Virus record (IMG/VR): IMGVR_UViG_3300002460_000129
Coordinates: 1-29,432 of that record
From: a virus
DNA length: 29,432 nucleotides
Reading direction: 5' to 3' (one strand)
The notes beneath the pieces were generated by a model, which did not search any database, had not been told where the DNA came from, and saw nothing but the letters and a program-made list of their open reading frames with translations. Positions 6,411-11,915 of the stretch are shown piece by piece. Numbering within the stretch: the stretch's first letter is position 1; each line of letters opens with the position of its first letter. Position numbers and translations under genes: made by a program.

Positions 6411-6888
6411 ATTTTGTGTTTTTAGTATGTTTCTTGCTATTGCAACTCCCACAAAGAGGTTGAATGTTCTCTATGTTATCTGAACCGCCCTTTGACAACG
6501 GTATAATATGGTCAAGCGTTAATTTAATTTTTGGTTCTTGCTTTTTACAACACAGGCAAGTCCAATTGTATTGAGCTTTTAGAGTTTCCCACTCATTCCA
6601 AGTATGTCCGCCAGCTTTAGTCTGCCTATTTCTTTTATTTTTGAGCCAAGAAACATACTTTTTGTCTTTCATAATTCCCCCCTTCCAGCTATGATGTCTT
6701 TCACCTTTATTGTCTTTACGATTGTGTTGAGCTTCACTCATTTTTCTTTTTGTTTTTTTATGATGTTTCTTCCCAAAAAATGGATTATTTTTACCAGAGA
6801 ATTGTGGAAGTCTCTTATCTTTATTCCATGGGGTTTGTCCTTTTTTGAATCCAAATCTATTTCCTTTCTTGAATAAAAACTTCGTCAT
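6403..6888 (-). CDS. HNH homing endonuclease with NUMOD-like N-terminus
   Basis: 161 residues. The basic N-terminal half has repeated FKKG, FKKGQTPWNK and FFGKKHHKKTKRKMSEAQ motifs typical of DNA-binding modules (NUMOD3 type) in homing nucleases. The C-terminal half is an HNH domain: C-x2-C at WTCLCCKKQ, LTLDHIIPLSKGGSDNIENIQPLCGSCN. It is predicted to bind and nick a specific site. Its start overlaps a 21-residue peptide by ATGA and its stop overlaps the next start by eight nt, so it is inserted without breaking translation of the operon. Confidence 0.88.
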   Translation of the reverse strand: MTKFLFKKGNRFGFKKGQTPWNKDKRLPQFSGKNNPFFGKKHHKKTKRKMSEAQHNRKDNKGERHHSWKGGIMKDKKYVSWLKNKRNRQTKAGGHTWNEWETLKAQYNWTCLCCKKQEPKIKLTLDHIIPLSKGGSDNIENIQPLCGSCNSKKHTKNTKYG

Positions 6889-6950
6889 ACCTGAAAGAAT
6901 GAATCAATAATCACATAGAGCGCGAACAATCCGAGCGGGGCAAATATCAT
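6885..6950 (-). CDS. Possible 21-residue hydrophobic micro-protein
   Basis: MIFAPLGLFALYVIIDSFFQ is almost entirely hydrophobic, a potential single membrane helix. Both ends overlap neighbours as ATGA (start with the 6947-7114 gene, stop with the HNH gene), so at minimum it passes ribosomes along the operon. Size makes the call uncertain. Confidence 0.35.
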   Translation of the reverse strand: MIFAPLGLFALYVIIDSFFQV

Positions 6951-7114
6951 ACCGATTCATCCATACTCTCCGCCCGCGCGACCGCGCCGCTAAAACAATC
7001 CTCGCAATGCACTTCATCGGGGTCGTGGTGGTCATTGCCAAACGAAGCGATGAGATTAGGAGTAATCTTTTTGTCGCATTTACCGCACATCACCATTTCT
7101 ATATTTGTTTCCAT
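6947..7114 (-). CDS. Small zinc-ribbon protein, 55 residues
   Basis: C10-x2-C13 (CGKC) and C37-x2-C40 (CEDC, preceded by H36) with 23 residues between pairs form a classic four-cysteine ribbon, and DHHDPDEVH lies in the loop. Two nt separate it from the upstream gene. It may be a small transcription or DNA-binding accessory, as is common in phage early operons. No named family. Confidence 0.6.
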   Translation of the reverse strand: METNIEMVMCGKCDKKITPNLIASFGNDHHDPDEVHCEDCFSGAVARAESMDESV

Positions 7115-7115
7115 A

Positions 7116-7274
7116 TCAGATTTCCTTAATTTCTACTCGTACCGCAGTCATTCCTTTTTTTTCTGCAAAGTCCCTTACGGCTTCCTCTCCATAAATATCG
7201 TTGCGATCAATCTTCGCCATTGGTCTAATTCCTCTTTCGTCTTTTACTGTCCAAAATATATTTTTTGTTTTCAT
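7116..7274 (-). CDS. First gene of the left operon, 52 residues, hypothetical
   Basis: The ATG at 7272-7274 gives MKTKNIFWTVKDERGIRPMA, followed by an EEAVRDFAEKKG helix and an RVEIKEI strand, a small alpha/beta protein. The frame stays open to 7424, but that extension covers the structured inverted-repeat region and has unlikely composition, so the internal start is preferred. It is the promoter-proximal gene of the leftward operon. Confidence 0.55.
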   Translation of the reverse strand: MKTKNIFWTVKDERGIRPMAKIDRNDIYGEEAVRDFAEKKGMTAVRVEIKEI

Positions 7275-7477
7275 TTTAGTTTTTGGCGTGTTCTGGGTTC
7301 GCCTTGTGAGTAAACCCAGAGAACGCGACACAAGGCACTCTAATAATTTCCTGTCTTTGCAGAACAGGCGAGAGAAAGCAATTGTTTGTTTCCTCACGCC
7401 CACTCTGCGGTGAGCGACCGACAAGTTGCTATCGTGTAGCGGAGCCGGAACTCCTTTGCTACCGTTGCTGTTGTCTA
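7275..7477 (-). promoter_or_regulatory. Highly structured leader or RNA region between divergent operons
   Basis: About 200 nt without a convincing gene, full of inverted repeats. Seven-bp arms at 7293-7299 and 7313-7319 are interleaved with eight-bp arms at 7301-7308 and 7329-7336. There are hairpins around CCTGT/ACAGG and CTCAC/GTGAG, and GTAGC plus GGAG pairs with CTCC and GCTAC near 7436-7462. If read leftward from the promoter near 7484 it would be the leader of the left operon. It matches no RNA family I can name. Confidence 0.45.
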
Positions 7478-7483
7478 TAAGTC

Positions 7484-7512
7484 AATATACACCCGTATAG
7501 CGCAATACGCAA
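7484..7512 (-). promoter_or_regulatory. Candidate leftward promoter of the left operon
   Basis: On the minus strand TTGCGT (7512-7507), 17 nt, then TATATT (7489-7484). The -10 matches the consensus at five of six bases but the -35 at only three. The -35 overlaps one arm of the 12-bp inverted repeat 7498-7509/7539-7550, where a repressor would block it. Position and spacing are good, so it is a fair candidate. Confidence 0.35.
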
Positions 7513-7550
7513 GTACCCAGAAAGTCAGTTGGGGATAACGTATTGCGCTA
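7498..7550. repeat. 12-bp perfect inverted repeat, candidate operator
   Basis: TAGCGCAATACG at 7498-7509 and its exact reverse complement at 7539-7550, with 29 nt between. It lies between divergent operons, just before a small ribbon-helix-helix-like gene (7562), and overlaps a candidate leftward promoter. One of the four GGGGATAAC copies (7531-7539) abuts the right arm. An operator bound by the adjacent small protein is a reasonable inference. Confidence 0.5.
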
Positions 7551-7561
7551 CACATTTAACT

Positions 7562-7735
7562 ATGGTACAAGTATCTTATATGACACAAGAAACAGTCGAG
7601 AAGATGCGAGGAATGATGGTGCGAGTGAAAGATAAACATAGGGTGATGTTAAAAAAGTTGGCGAAGAAACTGGGTAAAGGTGAAGCAGAAATTGTCCGTG
7701 AACTGATAGAGAAATCATTTATGAAAGAGTTATGA
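7562..7735 (+). CDS. Ribbon-helix-helix-like small DNA-binding protein
   Basis: 57 residues from the ATG at 7562. A TTG-initiated extension to 7529 would read through the right operator arm and is less likely. The central VRVKDKHRVMLKKLAKKLGK followed by GEAEIVRELIEKSF matches the strand-helix-helix layout of MetJ/Arc-type repressors, which bind DNA as dimers through the strand. The stop overlaps the RecA-like gene's start (ATGA). The adjacent inverted repeat is a natural target for autoregulation. Confidence 0.6.
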   Translation: MVQVSYMTQETVEKMRGMMVRVKDKHRVMLKKLAKKLGKGEAEIVRELIEKSFMKEL

Positions 7736-8538
7736 AGGCAATAGAATCACCCTACGAAAAGATAGAAATAATGCCCACCGGCTTTCCAGCGTTGGATACT
7801 ATCTTGGGAGGAGGACTTCATTTCCGCAAGATATTTCAAGTGTCGGGTATTTGGAGTGTGGGGAAAAGCACCTTGGCTATGCAAATTGTTGCGCGAGCGC
7901 AGAAAGAAAAACATCCTTGTCTTTACGCTGATTGTGAAATCGCATGGGCTAACTCTTATGCGGAGATACTCGGAGTTGATTGTAAAACGCTTGATTTGTC
8001 TATTGAGGACTTTGCAGAGGCGTATCTTGATTCTATTGAAAAATGGGCGAGTGGGCATAAAAACGGAGTGATTGTTTTAGATGCCGTTGGTTCTTTACTT
8101 CCGAGGGAAGAAATGGAGAAGGGCGCGGAAGGTAGAACGATAGGCGGACAAGCACGGCTCGTGGGGGCATTTTGCAGGCGCATAGTTCCTATCCTCGCAA
8201 AAAAGAACCACGCTCTTATCGTATTGAACCACCAATTCACCGACATTCAAAGTGGCCGTCTAAAGGCATCGGGCGGCGAAAAACTCTCGTACGCTATTAG
8301 TCAATGGCTTACCCTCAAGCGTTCCTATGGCAAACCCGCGAAGCGCACGAAAGACGGAAAGAAATCTATCTTGTTCCTAGAAGCAGAAATCAGGAAGAAT
8401 AAACTCTCGGCGACCGAGGGGATGAAATGCGAACTTGAAATGATACCGGGGCAGGGCTTTGTTTCCGCACCTCCGACTTTATTTGACGCACCCAGGAAAC
8501 CCCGCGGCCGCCCAAAGCGCACGCCATTATCCACCTAA
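7732..8538 (+). CDS. RecA-like recombinase (phage type) with AT-hook tail
   Basis: 268 residues. The RecA core is plain: TGFPALDTILGGGL at 16-29, Walker A GIWSVGKS (39-46), catalytic E69 in YADCE with the same 24-residue spacing from the Walker lysine as in bacterial RecA, and Walker B GVIVLDAVGSL with D117. The strand that in RecA ends INQ reads VLNHQF here. GGEKLSYAISQWL matches the L2 region. It lacks RecA's N- and C-terminal domains and instead ends in an AT-hook (RKPRGRPKRT). It should carry out strand pairing in recombination. Coupled to the upstream repressor-like gene. Confidence 0.85.
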   Translation: MKAIESPYEKIEIMPTGFPALDTILGGGLHFRKIFQVSGIWSVGKSTLAMQIVARAQKEKHPCLYADCEIAWANSYAEILGVDCKTLDLSIEDFAEAYLDSIEKWASGHKNGVIVLDAVGSLLPREEMEKGAEGRTIGGQARLVGAFCRRIVPILAKKNHALIVLNHQFTDIQSGRLKASGGEKLSYAISQWLTLKRSYGKPAKRTKDGKKSILFLEAEIRKNKLSATEGMKCELEMIPGQGFVSAPPTLFDAPRKPRGRPKRTPLST

Positions 8539-8541
8539 CCT

Positions 8542-8748
8542 ATGAAATACTACTTCTCACCTAAAATAAAGTGGCGCACATTCAAGAAACTCTACGACGC
8601 CATTCCCGACTCCGGCCCGACACCGACTTATCTCTCAAAGATTCTTTGGGAACTTCTCAAAGAAAAAAGAATCTATATCGAGTATTCAGAGAAGGATTTG
8701 TTCGTGAGTGTTATTCCGCCAAAAGGAAAGATAAAGATTATCCACTAA
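8542..8748 (+). CDS. Hypothetical protein, 68 residues
   Basis: MKYYFSPKIKWRTFKKLYDA is followed by a Pro-rich turn and a helix (YLSKILWELLKEKRIYIEY) that could be a winged-helix-like small domain. It starts three nt after the recombinase stop. A second frame at 8571-8777 overlaps it but lacks the operon spacing. Function unknown. Confidence 0.6.
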   Translation: MKYYFSPKIKWRTFKKLYDAIPDSGPTPTYLSKILWELLKEKRIYIEYSEKDLFVSVIPPKGKIKIIH

Positions 8749-8952
8749 CTCTCTATAACCTGTATGGAAAAAATTGAAATAAGAATTATTGAAACAAGAA
8801 ACGGATTCTTAATTAAGAAAATTACCTTTACTGATATTGTTTGTGCTGATAATGAAGAACTTTGGACGGCAAATGAGGCAAAAGAAGTAAGTGAAATAGT
8901 GTATAATTTACTCCCGAAAGGATAACTCTCTAATTACTTATAACCTGTATGG
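8746..8952 (+). repeat. Duplicated start region (TAACTCTCTA ... TATAACCTGTATGG)
   Basis: TAACTCTCTA with the stop codon of the preceding gene, then TATAACCTGTATGG with a start codon, occur at 8746-8755 plus 8754-8767, and again at 8923-8932 plus 8939-8952. The second copy starts only a five-codon frame that overlaps the 8963 gene. This indicates a duplication of an intergenic translation-start module. Confidence 0.5.
8764..8925 (+). CDS. Hypothetical acidic protein, 53 residues
   Basis: MEKIEIRIIETRNGFLIKKI gives two likely beta strands, then an acidic helix ending VYNLLPKG. The 14 bases at its start (TATAACCTGTATGG, 8754-8767) are repeated exactly at 8939-8952, and the preceding stop context (TAACTCTCTA) is repeated too. 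No family recognised. Confidence 0.55.
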   Translation: MEKIEIRIIETRNGFLIKKITFTDIVCADNEELWTANEAKEVSEIVYNLLPKG

Positions 8953-8962
8953 GTAGTTACTT

Positions 8963-9136
8963 ATGAAAAAAGAAACGATAGAACATAAGACAAGATTGAT
9001 AAAGGATAGGTTGGAATATTTGTCGCGATATTTACGCAGTATTTCTCCAAATGTGTCAAATTACCACAAACTAAAAGCGGAACATAAAAAACTAATGAGA
9101 AATCTCGTCTTTATGAAAATGAAAATACTCAGATAA
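8963..9136 (+). CDS. Basic coiled-coil-like protein, 57 residues
   Basis: A strongly basic, helical protein (MKKETIEHKTRLIKDRLEYL..., ending MKMKILR). Its ATG overlaps the stop of a five-codon micro-frame (8949-8966) that uses the duplicated start sequence. It is the last gene before the bidirectional terminator at 9170-9215. It might bind nucleic acid by charge alone; unknown. Confidence 0.5.
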   Translation: MKKETIEHKTRLIKDRLEYLSRYLRSISPNVSNYHKLKAEHKKLMRNLVFMKMKILR

Positions 9137-9169
9137 CCCCCACACCCAGTACGCACGAGGGGCGTGGGC

Positions 9170-9215
9170 AAGCAAAACACCCCTCTGGACGCGCTAGGCA
9201 AAGGGGTGTATGCTT
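9170..9215. terminator. Bidirectional intrinsic terminator
   Basis: ACACCCCT (9177-9184) pairs with AGGGGTGT (9202-9209), extended outward by AAGCA (9170-9174) with TGCTT (9211-9215). A-rich bases on the left and TTTCTT on the right give U-tracts in both directions. It lies between converging genes, 8963-9136 rightward and 9246-9461 leftward, exactly where such a terminator is expected. Confidence 0.65.
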
Positions 9216-9245
9216 TCTTGTAAGTGGCGACCTCTGGCGGGGTTG

Positions 9246-9461
9246 CTATTTCTTTTCGTTCATCAGTTTGCCGAAGAAGTCATTTAAGGCTCCAATAGCT
9301 TTCTGACTTGTTTTGTTGCTTCGTTCCCACCCATCCTCGCAATCGGTGTGTACATATTTCATTGCTCCGAGTAAAGCCATTCCGCTCCACGGGCCTCCGT
9401 CTGATTTTCCACACCAAGCGCATTTGGATTTGATAACACCAAGTTCTTTTGTGTCTTTCAT
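9246..9461 (-). CDS. Small CxxC...HxxC zinc-binding protein, 71 residues
   Basis: C14-x2-C17 (CAWCGK) and H38-x2-C41 (HTDC) give a LIM-like CCHC site, followed by a helical tail (KAIGALNDFFGKLMNE). The pattern echoes the 472-657 protein. It has its own extended -10 promoter (9498-9506) and a small CCCC-gaaa-GGGG hairpin in the leader. The zinc site is inferred from spacing; function unknown. Confidence 0.6.
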   Translation of the reverse strand: MKDTKELGVIKSKCAWCGKSDGGPWSGMALLGAMKYVHTDCEDGWERSNKTSQKAIGALNDFFGKLMNEKK

Positions 9462-9802
9462 TTCAATGAGCGCGTCCCCCTTTCGGGGCCTGAATTAAGT
9501 ATAGCACACTTGTCCAATTATACCTATATTCTACGCCATATTTCAGTGTTTTTCGCCAAACGAACTAGGAAATACGCAGTCAAAATGTGAGAAAATGCTC
9601 AAAAACCCATAAAATACAGCGTATTTCGTGTCAAGTTTCGTTCCGAGCATCGCTCCTATGCCCTCTAAAAACCGATATACAAGTCATTTGAGGTTATCCA
9701 CTTCTTACTACACCACACTTCAATAATCGGTACGCGCGAGTGGGAGTAGAGGGAGAGTTAGAGGAGAGGCGTATCGCTTTTATTCTTCATAGAGTATGGA
9801 TT
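9462..9802. other. Gene-free region with repeats; possible replication origin
   Basis: 341 nt with no believable gene. It contains a nine-bp inverted repeat (GAAATACGC 9569-9577 with GCGTATTTC 9619-9627), degenerate copies of the same core nearby (CATATTTCAGTG around 9540), an AT-rich stretch, and a near-consensus DnaA-box-like site TTATCCACT at 9694-9702. Non-coding, AT-rich, iteron-like DNA can mark an origin, but no single element is decisive. Confidence 0.3.
9498..9506 (-). promoter_or_regulatory. Extended -10 promoter (TGCTATACT)
   Basis: On the minus strand TGC-TATACT forms an extended -10 with five of six consensus bases. No clear -35. Transcription would start near 9491 and cross a short GAAA-capped hairpin before the ATG at 9461. 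Confidence 0.45.
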
Positions 9803-10039
9803 TTAACGCCATTTTCTAACTTCCACTAAACGCCAGACCTGTTCTGTTCCATCACGCTTTGGAATGTATATTGTTGTCCCCTTTTTGCTATTAAATATCT
9901 TTTCCTCTTCCTTACGAATGAACGATATAAACTTACCGATACTAATTCTTCTAAATGTTCCACTACCAACTCCCCTTCGTTCTAAAGGAAATGCTTTATC
10001 AAAAGCTCTCTCCATTTCTGTATTATATTGTTTCTTCAT
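9803..10039 (-). CDS. Hypothetical basic protein, 78 residues
   Basis: Start chosen at ATG 10037-10039 (MKKQYNTEMERAFDKAFPLE) because the longer frame to 10147 overlaps the upstream gene heavily. The protein has a central helix (KFISFIRKEEEKIF) and ends with a strand-rich segment (TIYIPKRDGTEQVWRLVEV). No recognised family; it overlaps the upstream gene by 17 nt. Confidence 0.5.
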   Translation of the reverse strand: MKKQYNTEMERAFDKAFPLERRGVGSGTFRRISIGKFISFIRKEEEKIFNSKKGTTIYIPKRDGTEQVWRLVEVRKWR

Positions 10040-10286
10040 AGAGAGTGGTGTAGTGGGAGAGGGATTTCTTCCTTGAATGGGATGCTTTTGTTGCGATTTC
10101 TTTTCTTCGCGCGGCGGATAGTTTTTTAGCGCGGGCGATGCCTCCACTTGATGCTAACTCGGAGCGAATGGAACATCCATAACAAATGTTTAATGTCTCT
10201 GGAAACTTTTGCCCTTTTCTATGCCACATAGTAGAACCACAACGAGAACAGGGTTTTTTACTTATCACAATTTCTTTTGTTTTCAT
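10023..10286 (-). CDS. Zinc-ribbon protein with basic GG-ARA tail, 87 residues
   Basis: Start at ATG 10284-10286 (MKTKEIVISKKPCSRCGST). C13-x2-C16 and C35-x2-C38 form a zinc ribbon. The tail SGGIARAKKLSAARRKEIA resembles a helix found in many small phage proteins, probably nucleic-acid binding. The -10 box TATGAT lies only six nt before the start, implying a leaderless message. Confidence 0.6.
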   Translation of the reverse strand: MKTKEIVISKKPCSRCGSTMWHRKGQKFPETLNICYGCSIRSELASSGGIARAKKLSAARRKEIATKASHSRKKSLSHYTTLYEETI

Positions 10287-10292
10287 ATCAAC

Positions 10293-10298
10293 ATCATA
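10293..10298 (-). promoter_or_regulatory. -10 box placed six nt before a start codon
   Basis: On the minus strand TATGAT is followed by GTTGAT and then ATG. The best -35 (TTGTGT, 18-nt spacer) is weak. The geometry matches the HNH promoter at 1656-1684, so transcription probably starts at the ATG itself. Confidence 0.4.
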
Positions 10299-10344
10299 CA
10301 GGCAAGATAAAATAAACACAAGAAAAGTTATCCCCTCCTCCCCT

Positions 10345-10372
10345 TTGACACACCCCCGCTAGTTGCTATATT
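10345..10372 (+). promoter_or_regulatory. Strong promoter of the structured RNA
   Basis: A perfect -35 TTGACA (10345-10350), 16-nt spacer ending in TGC, and -10 TATATT (10367-10372). The TG dinucleotide makes it an extended -10 as well. The start point would be about 10380, the first base before the GGAGATGAA segment. One GTTATCCCC motif copy (10327-10335) lies ten nt upstream of the -35. Confidence 0.6.
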
Positions 10373-10379
10373 TGGGGTA

Positions 10380-10496
10380 TGGAGATGAAACACCAATCAG
10401 CAGTTTCGCGCACGGCGCAGTGCATTTTGGCTTCATCTCCAGACTGTGCTGTGCGCGAAGTTTCTGATTAAAACGCTTCACGGCGTTTTTTGTTTT
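10380..10496 (+). ncRNA. Candidate structured non-coding RNA, about 115 nt
   Basis: A complete small transcription unit: strong promoter, then a hairpin with 26-nt arms (10395-10420 with 10444-10469) pairing at 25 of 26 positions including four G-U, with a 23-nt loop, then an intrinsic terminator. The 5' end GGAGATGAA (10381-10389) is perfectly complementary to TTCATCTCC in the loop (10432-10440). The two pairings cannot readily coexist, so the RNA may switch folds during transcription or use the loop to bind another RNA. A 28-codon frame lies inside, with no ribosome site. It matches no RNA class I can name. Confidence 0.5.
10470..10496 (+). terminator. Intrinsic terminator of the structured RNA
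   Basis: AAAACGC (10470-10476) pairs with GCGTTTT (10483-10489) around a six-nt loop, followed by a run of six T, a G and four T. It immediately follows the long hairpin's 3' arm. Confidence 0.7.
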
Positions 10497-10659
10497 ATAG
10501 TCGTGGGGGGTATAACGGGGACGACTCTAATCACAAGCCCTGTTCCAGCGTAGGCTACTTCATGCCGTCAAACAGAAGGCAACTCAAGGGAATCTGCGCT
10601 TTCTTCTTCCATACTCTATGGGGGAGGGGGGCGCATCTACGCAATCTTAGGGAATCAAT
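10497..10659. other. Intergenic stretch with G-runs and one small hairpin
   Basis: No gene seen. AGTCGT (10499-10504) pairs with ACGACT (10521-10526) around a G-rich loop, and a second G-run lies at 10620-10631 shortly before the next gene. The region is purine-rich and might hold a promoter for the 10660 gene, but I cannot identify one with confidence. Confidence 0.3.
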
Positions 10660-10839
10660 ATGAAAATACTAATACCTAGAATACAGAGAGAAGAGTCAGA
10701 AATGGTAGATATAGGAAATGGATATAAGACAAGGAGAAAGATAAAGACAAAACGAGCGCGGAACAATTTCAAGAAAAATATGCCGAAGAAATTACGAAAA
10801 GAATGGGGAGAACGAATGGACTTTTTTAGGAGTCTATGA
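10660..10839 (+). CDS. Small basic protein, 59 residues
   Basis: MKILIPRIQREESEMVDIGN is followed by a lysine/arginine-rich segment (KTRRKIKTKRARNNFKKNM) and LRKEWGERMDFFRSL. The purine-rich coding strand and high charge are like the other small genes of this arm. It may bind nucleic acid through its basic middle; unrecognised. Confidence 0.5.
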   Translation: MKILIPRIQREESEMVDIGNGYKTRRKIKTKRARNNFKKNMPKKLRKEWGERMDFFRSL

Positions 10840-10855
10840 CCACACAACAAATAAT

Positions 10856-11128
10856 ATGGAGCTGATTCAGAATCTCTTTAACGAAGAACGAGTAATGGAG
10901 CGATTCAAACCAAACGGCAAGAAAGCAAGCAACGAGCGCGGCGATCTCTTAAAAGAATTAGCAACCCTCACGGGCTATCCGTTCGGCAGAATCCTCGCAA
11001 AAACCGCACATCTTAAAAACATAAATGATTACTATTATTTATTGAGTGTGATAAAGGATGATGTACGCACTGGACGAAAGAAAGATTACCGACATTCGCT
11101 CAATAGTTCTTTGTATCTACCCAAATAA
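10856..11128 (+). CDS. Hypothetical protein, 90 residues
   Basis: Mostly helical: an N-terminal LFNEERVMERFKPNGKK segment, then GDLLKELATLTGYPFGRILA, then a tyrosine-rich helix (INDYYYLLSVIKDDV) and a basic tail. The central helices could be a small DNA-binding or adaptor domain. It begins 16 nt after the preceding gene. An opposing frame at 11100-11285 overlaps its end but looks like a shadow. Confidence 0.6.
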   Translation: MELIQNLFNEERVMERFKPNGKKASNERGDLLKELATLTGYPFGRILAKTAHLKNINDYYYLLSVIKDDVRTGRKKDYRHSLNSSLYLPK

Positions 11129-11308
11129 GCATTACAACACAAAAAACGCTTCCGTGAGTGCATCTAAAAAACATAGACAATACACCGTATAATTCACCCT
11201 CCAAGTTCAACTTTGCTAAAAAGGGGATAACTTCCTTGCATTTAGCAGACCGCTTTGTTAGAGTATAGACATAAGAGAAACACATAAGACACTCTTACAA
11301 AAAACACT

Positions 11309-11467
11309 ATGAAAAGAATAAAAGAGCATAGTCAAACGTTAGAACTCGCGGCCTTCAAGGTTGCGGAAGATAGGTCAAAAAGCAACGCGCAAAAAGTATC
11401 CGCGATTCGTAAAATGGGATTTACTGGGTTGGAAGCAGGCGACATTATTCTTGCGGCGATGAAATAA
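11309..11467 (+). CDS. Small hypothetical protein, 52 residues
   Basis: MKRIKEHSQTLELAAFKVAE reads as an amphipathic helix, then KMGFTGLEAGDIILAAMK. The second half resembles a short phage repressor-like or structural helix. It follows a 180-nt gap with a GGGGATAAC copy (11223-11231) and TGCTAAA/TTTAGCA arms around it. Three nt separate it from the next gene. Confidence 0.5.
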   Translation: MKRIKEHSQTLELAAFKVAEDRSKSNAQKVSAIRKMGFTGLEAGDIILAAMK

Positions 11468-11469
11468 AT

Positions 11470-11622
11470 ATGACTCCCGAAGACATCAAAGAAGCTCACC
11501 GTCTCTTTTCACAGAAGGGCGGTCGGGCTACGTCTAAACGAAAGACCGAGGCCGTTCGCAGGAACGCACAGCAACCACGCCCGAATAGAAAGAAGCGATC
11601 CCGAACAGGCGTATCGCCATAA
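11470..11622 (+). CDS. Small Arg/Lys-rich protein, 50 residues
   Basis: MTPEDIKEAHRLFSQKGGRA continues with TSKRKTEAVRRN and RPNRKKRSRTGVSP. The KGGRAT plus basic helix resembles a recurring small phage protein that probably binds DNA. It is coupled to the 11309-11467 gene by two-nt spacing. Function not established. Confidence 0.55.
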   Translation: MTPEDIKEAHRLFSQKGGRATSKRKTEAVRRNAQQPRPNRKKRSRTGVSP

Positions 11623-11725
11623 AAAACACAACAAAAAACACTCCGCACTATGGGTGAGGTAGGGGAATAGTTATCCCCAGATGGTTATGTACACAAAGAG
11701 CGCATTATGATAATGTAGAGAAGAT

Positions 11726-11890
11726 ATGAGAAAACAAATATCACTTAAGCGATTGTATATGCTTGCGAATGGATATTTACTTCCGCGAGCTGATAAAGAA
11801 GGTTGGACGATAGAAGGCGCGAAATTAGAAATGGAAAGAATAGTAGATTTCTTGAAATATGTATCTATTCATAAAGACGATGTTCTATGA
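11726..11890 (+). CDS. Hypothetical protein, 54 residues
   Basis: MRKQISLKRLYMLANGYLLP then an acidic, aromatic helix. The stop overlaps the start of a ten-codon micro-frame (11887-11919), which in turn overlaps the next gene's start, making a chain of ATGA couplings. The gap before it holds a GTTATCCCC copy (11670-11678). No family seen. Confidence 0.55.
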   Translation: MRKQISLKRLYMLANGYLLPRADKEGWTIEGAKLEMERIVDFLKYVSIHKDDVL

Positions 11891-11915
11891 AACCACCTAA
11901 ATCAGTAAAGGAGAT

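Larger units (their letters stand above)
7531..11678. repeat. Four intergenic copies of GGGGATAAC
   Basis: GGGGATAAC at 7531-7539 and 11223-11231, and its complement GTTATCCCC at 10327-10335 and 11670-11678. All four lie between genes and close to promoters or gene starts. A given nine-mer should occur about 0.2 times in both strands of this window. A regulator-binding site is the simplest explanation; a DnaA-box variant is another. Confidence 0.45.

Noticed and set aside
10381-10469. H-type pseudoknot of the 5' end with the loop of the long hairpin.
   Set aside because: Only five nt connect the 5' segment to the stem base, too short to reach the loop across 26 pairs; treated as alternative pairing instead.
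10385-10471. 28-codon reading frame inside the structured RNA (MKHQSAV... to TAA).
   Set aside because: GGAG stands directly against the ATG with no spacing, length is within chance for one frame, and the hairpin symmetry dominates the sequence.
10501-10600. tRNA-like folds in the gap after the structured RNA.
   Set aside because: No T-loop GTTC context with proper acceptor and anticodon arms could be assembled.
9788-10620. 13-bp inverted repeat CATAGAGTATGGA (9788-9800) and its complement (10608-10620), suggesting element ends.
   Set aside because: Several 13-bp matches are expected by chance in 29 kb, the arms do not extend further, and no transposase lies between.
11100-11285. Leftward 61-residue frame.
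   Set aside because: It overlaps the end of a better rightward gene, opposes the local direction and has no ribosome site or operon neighbour.
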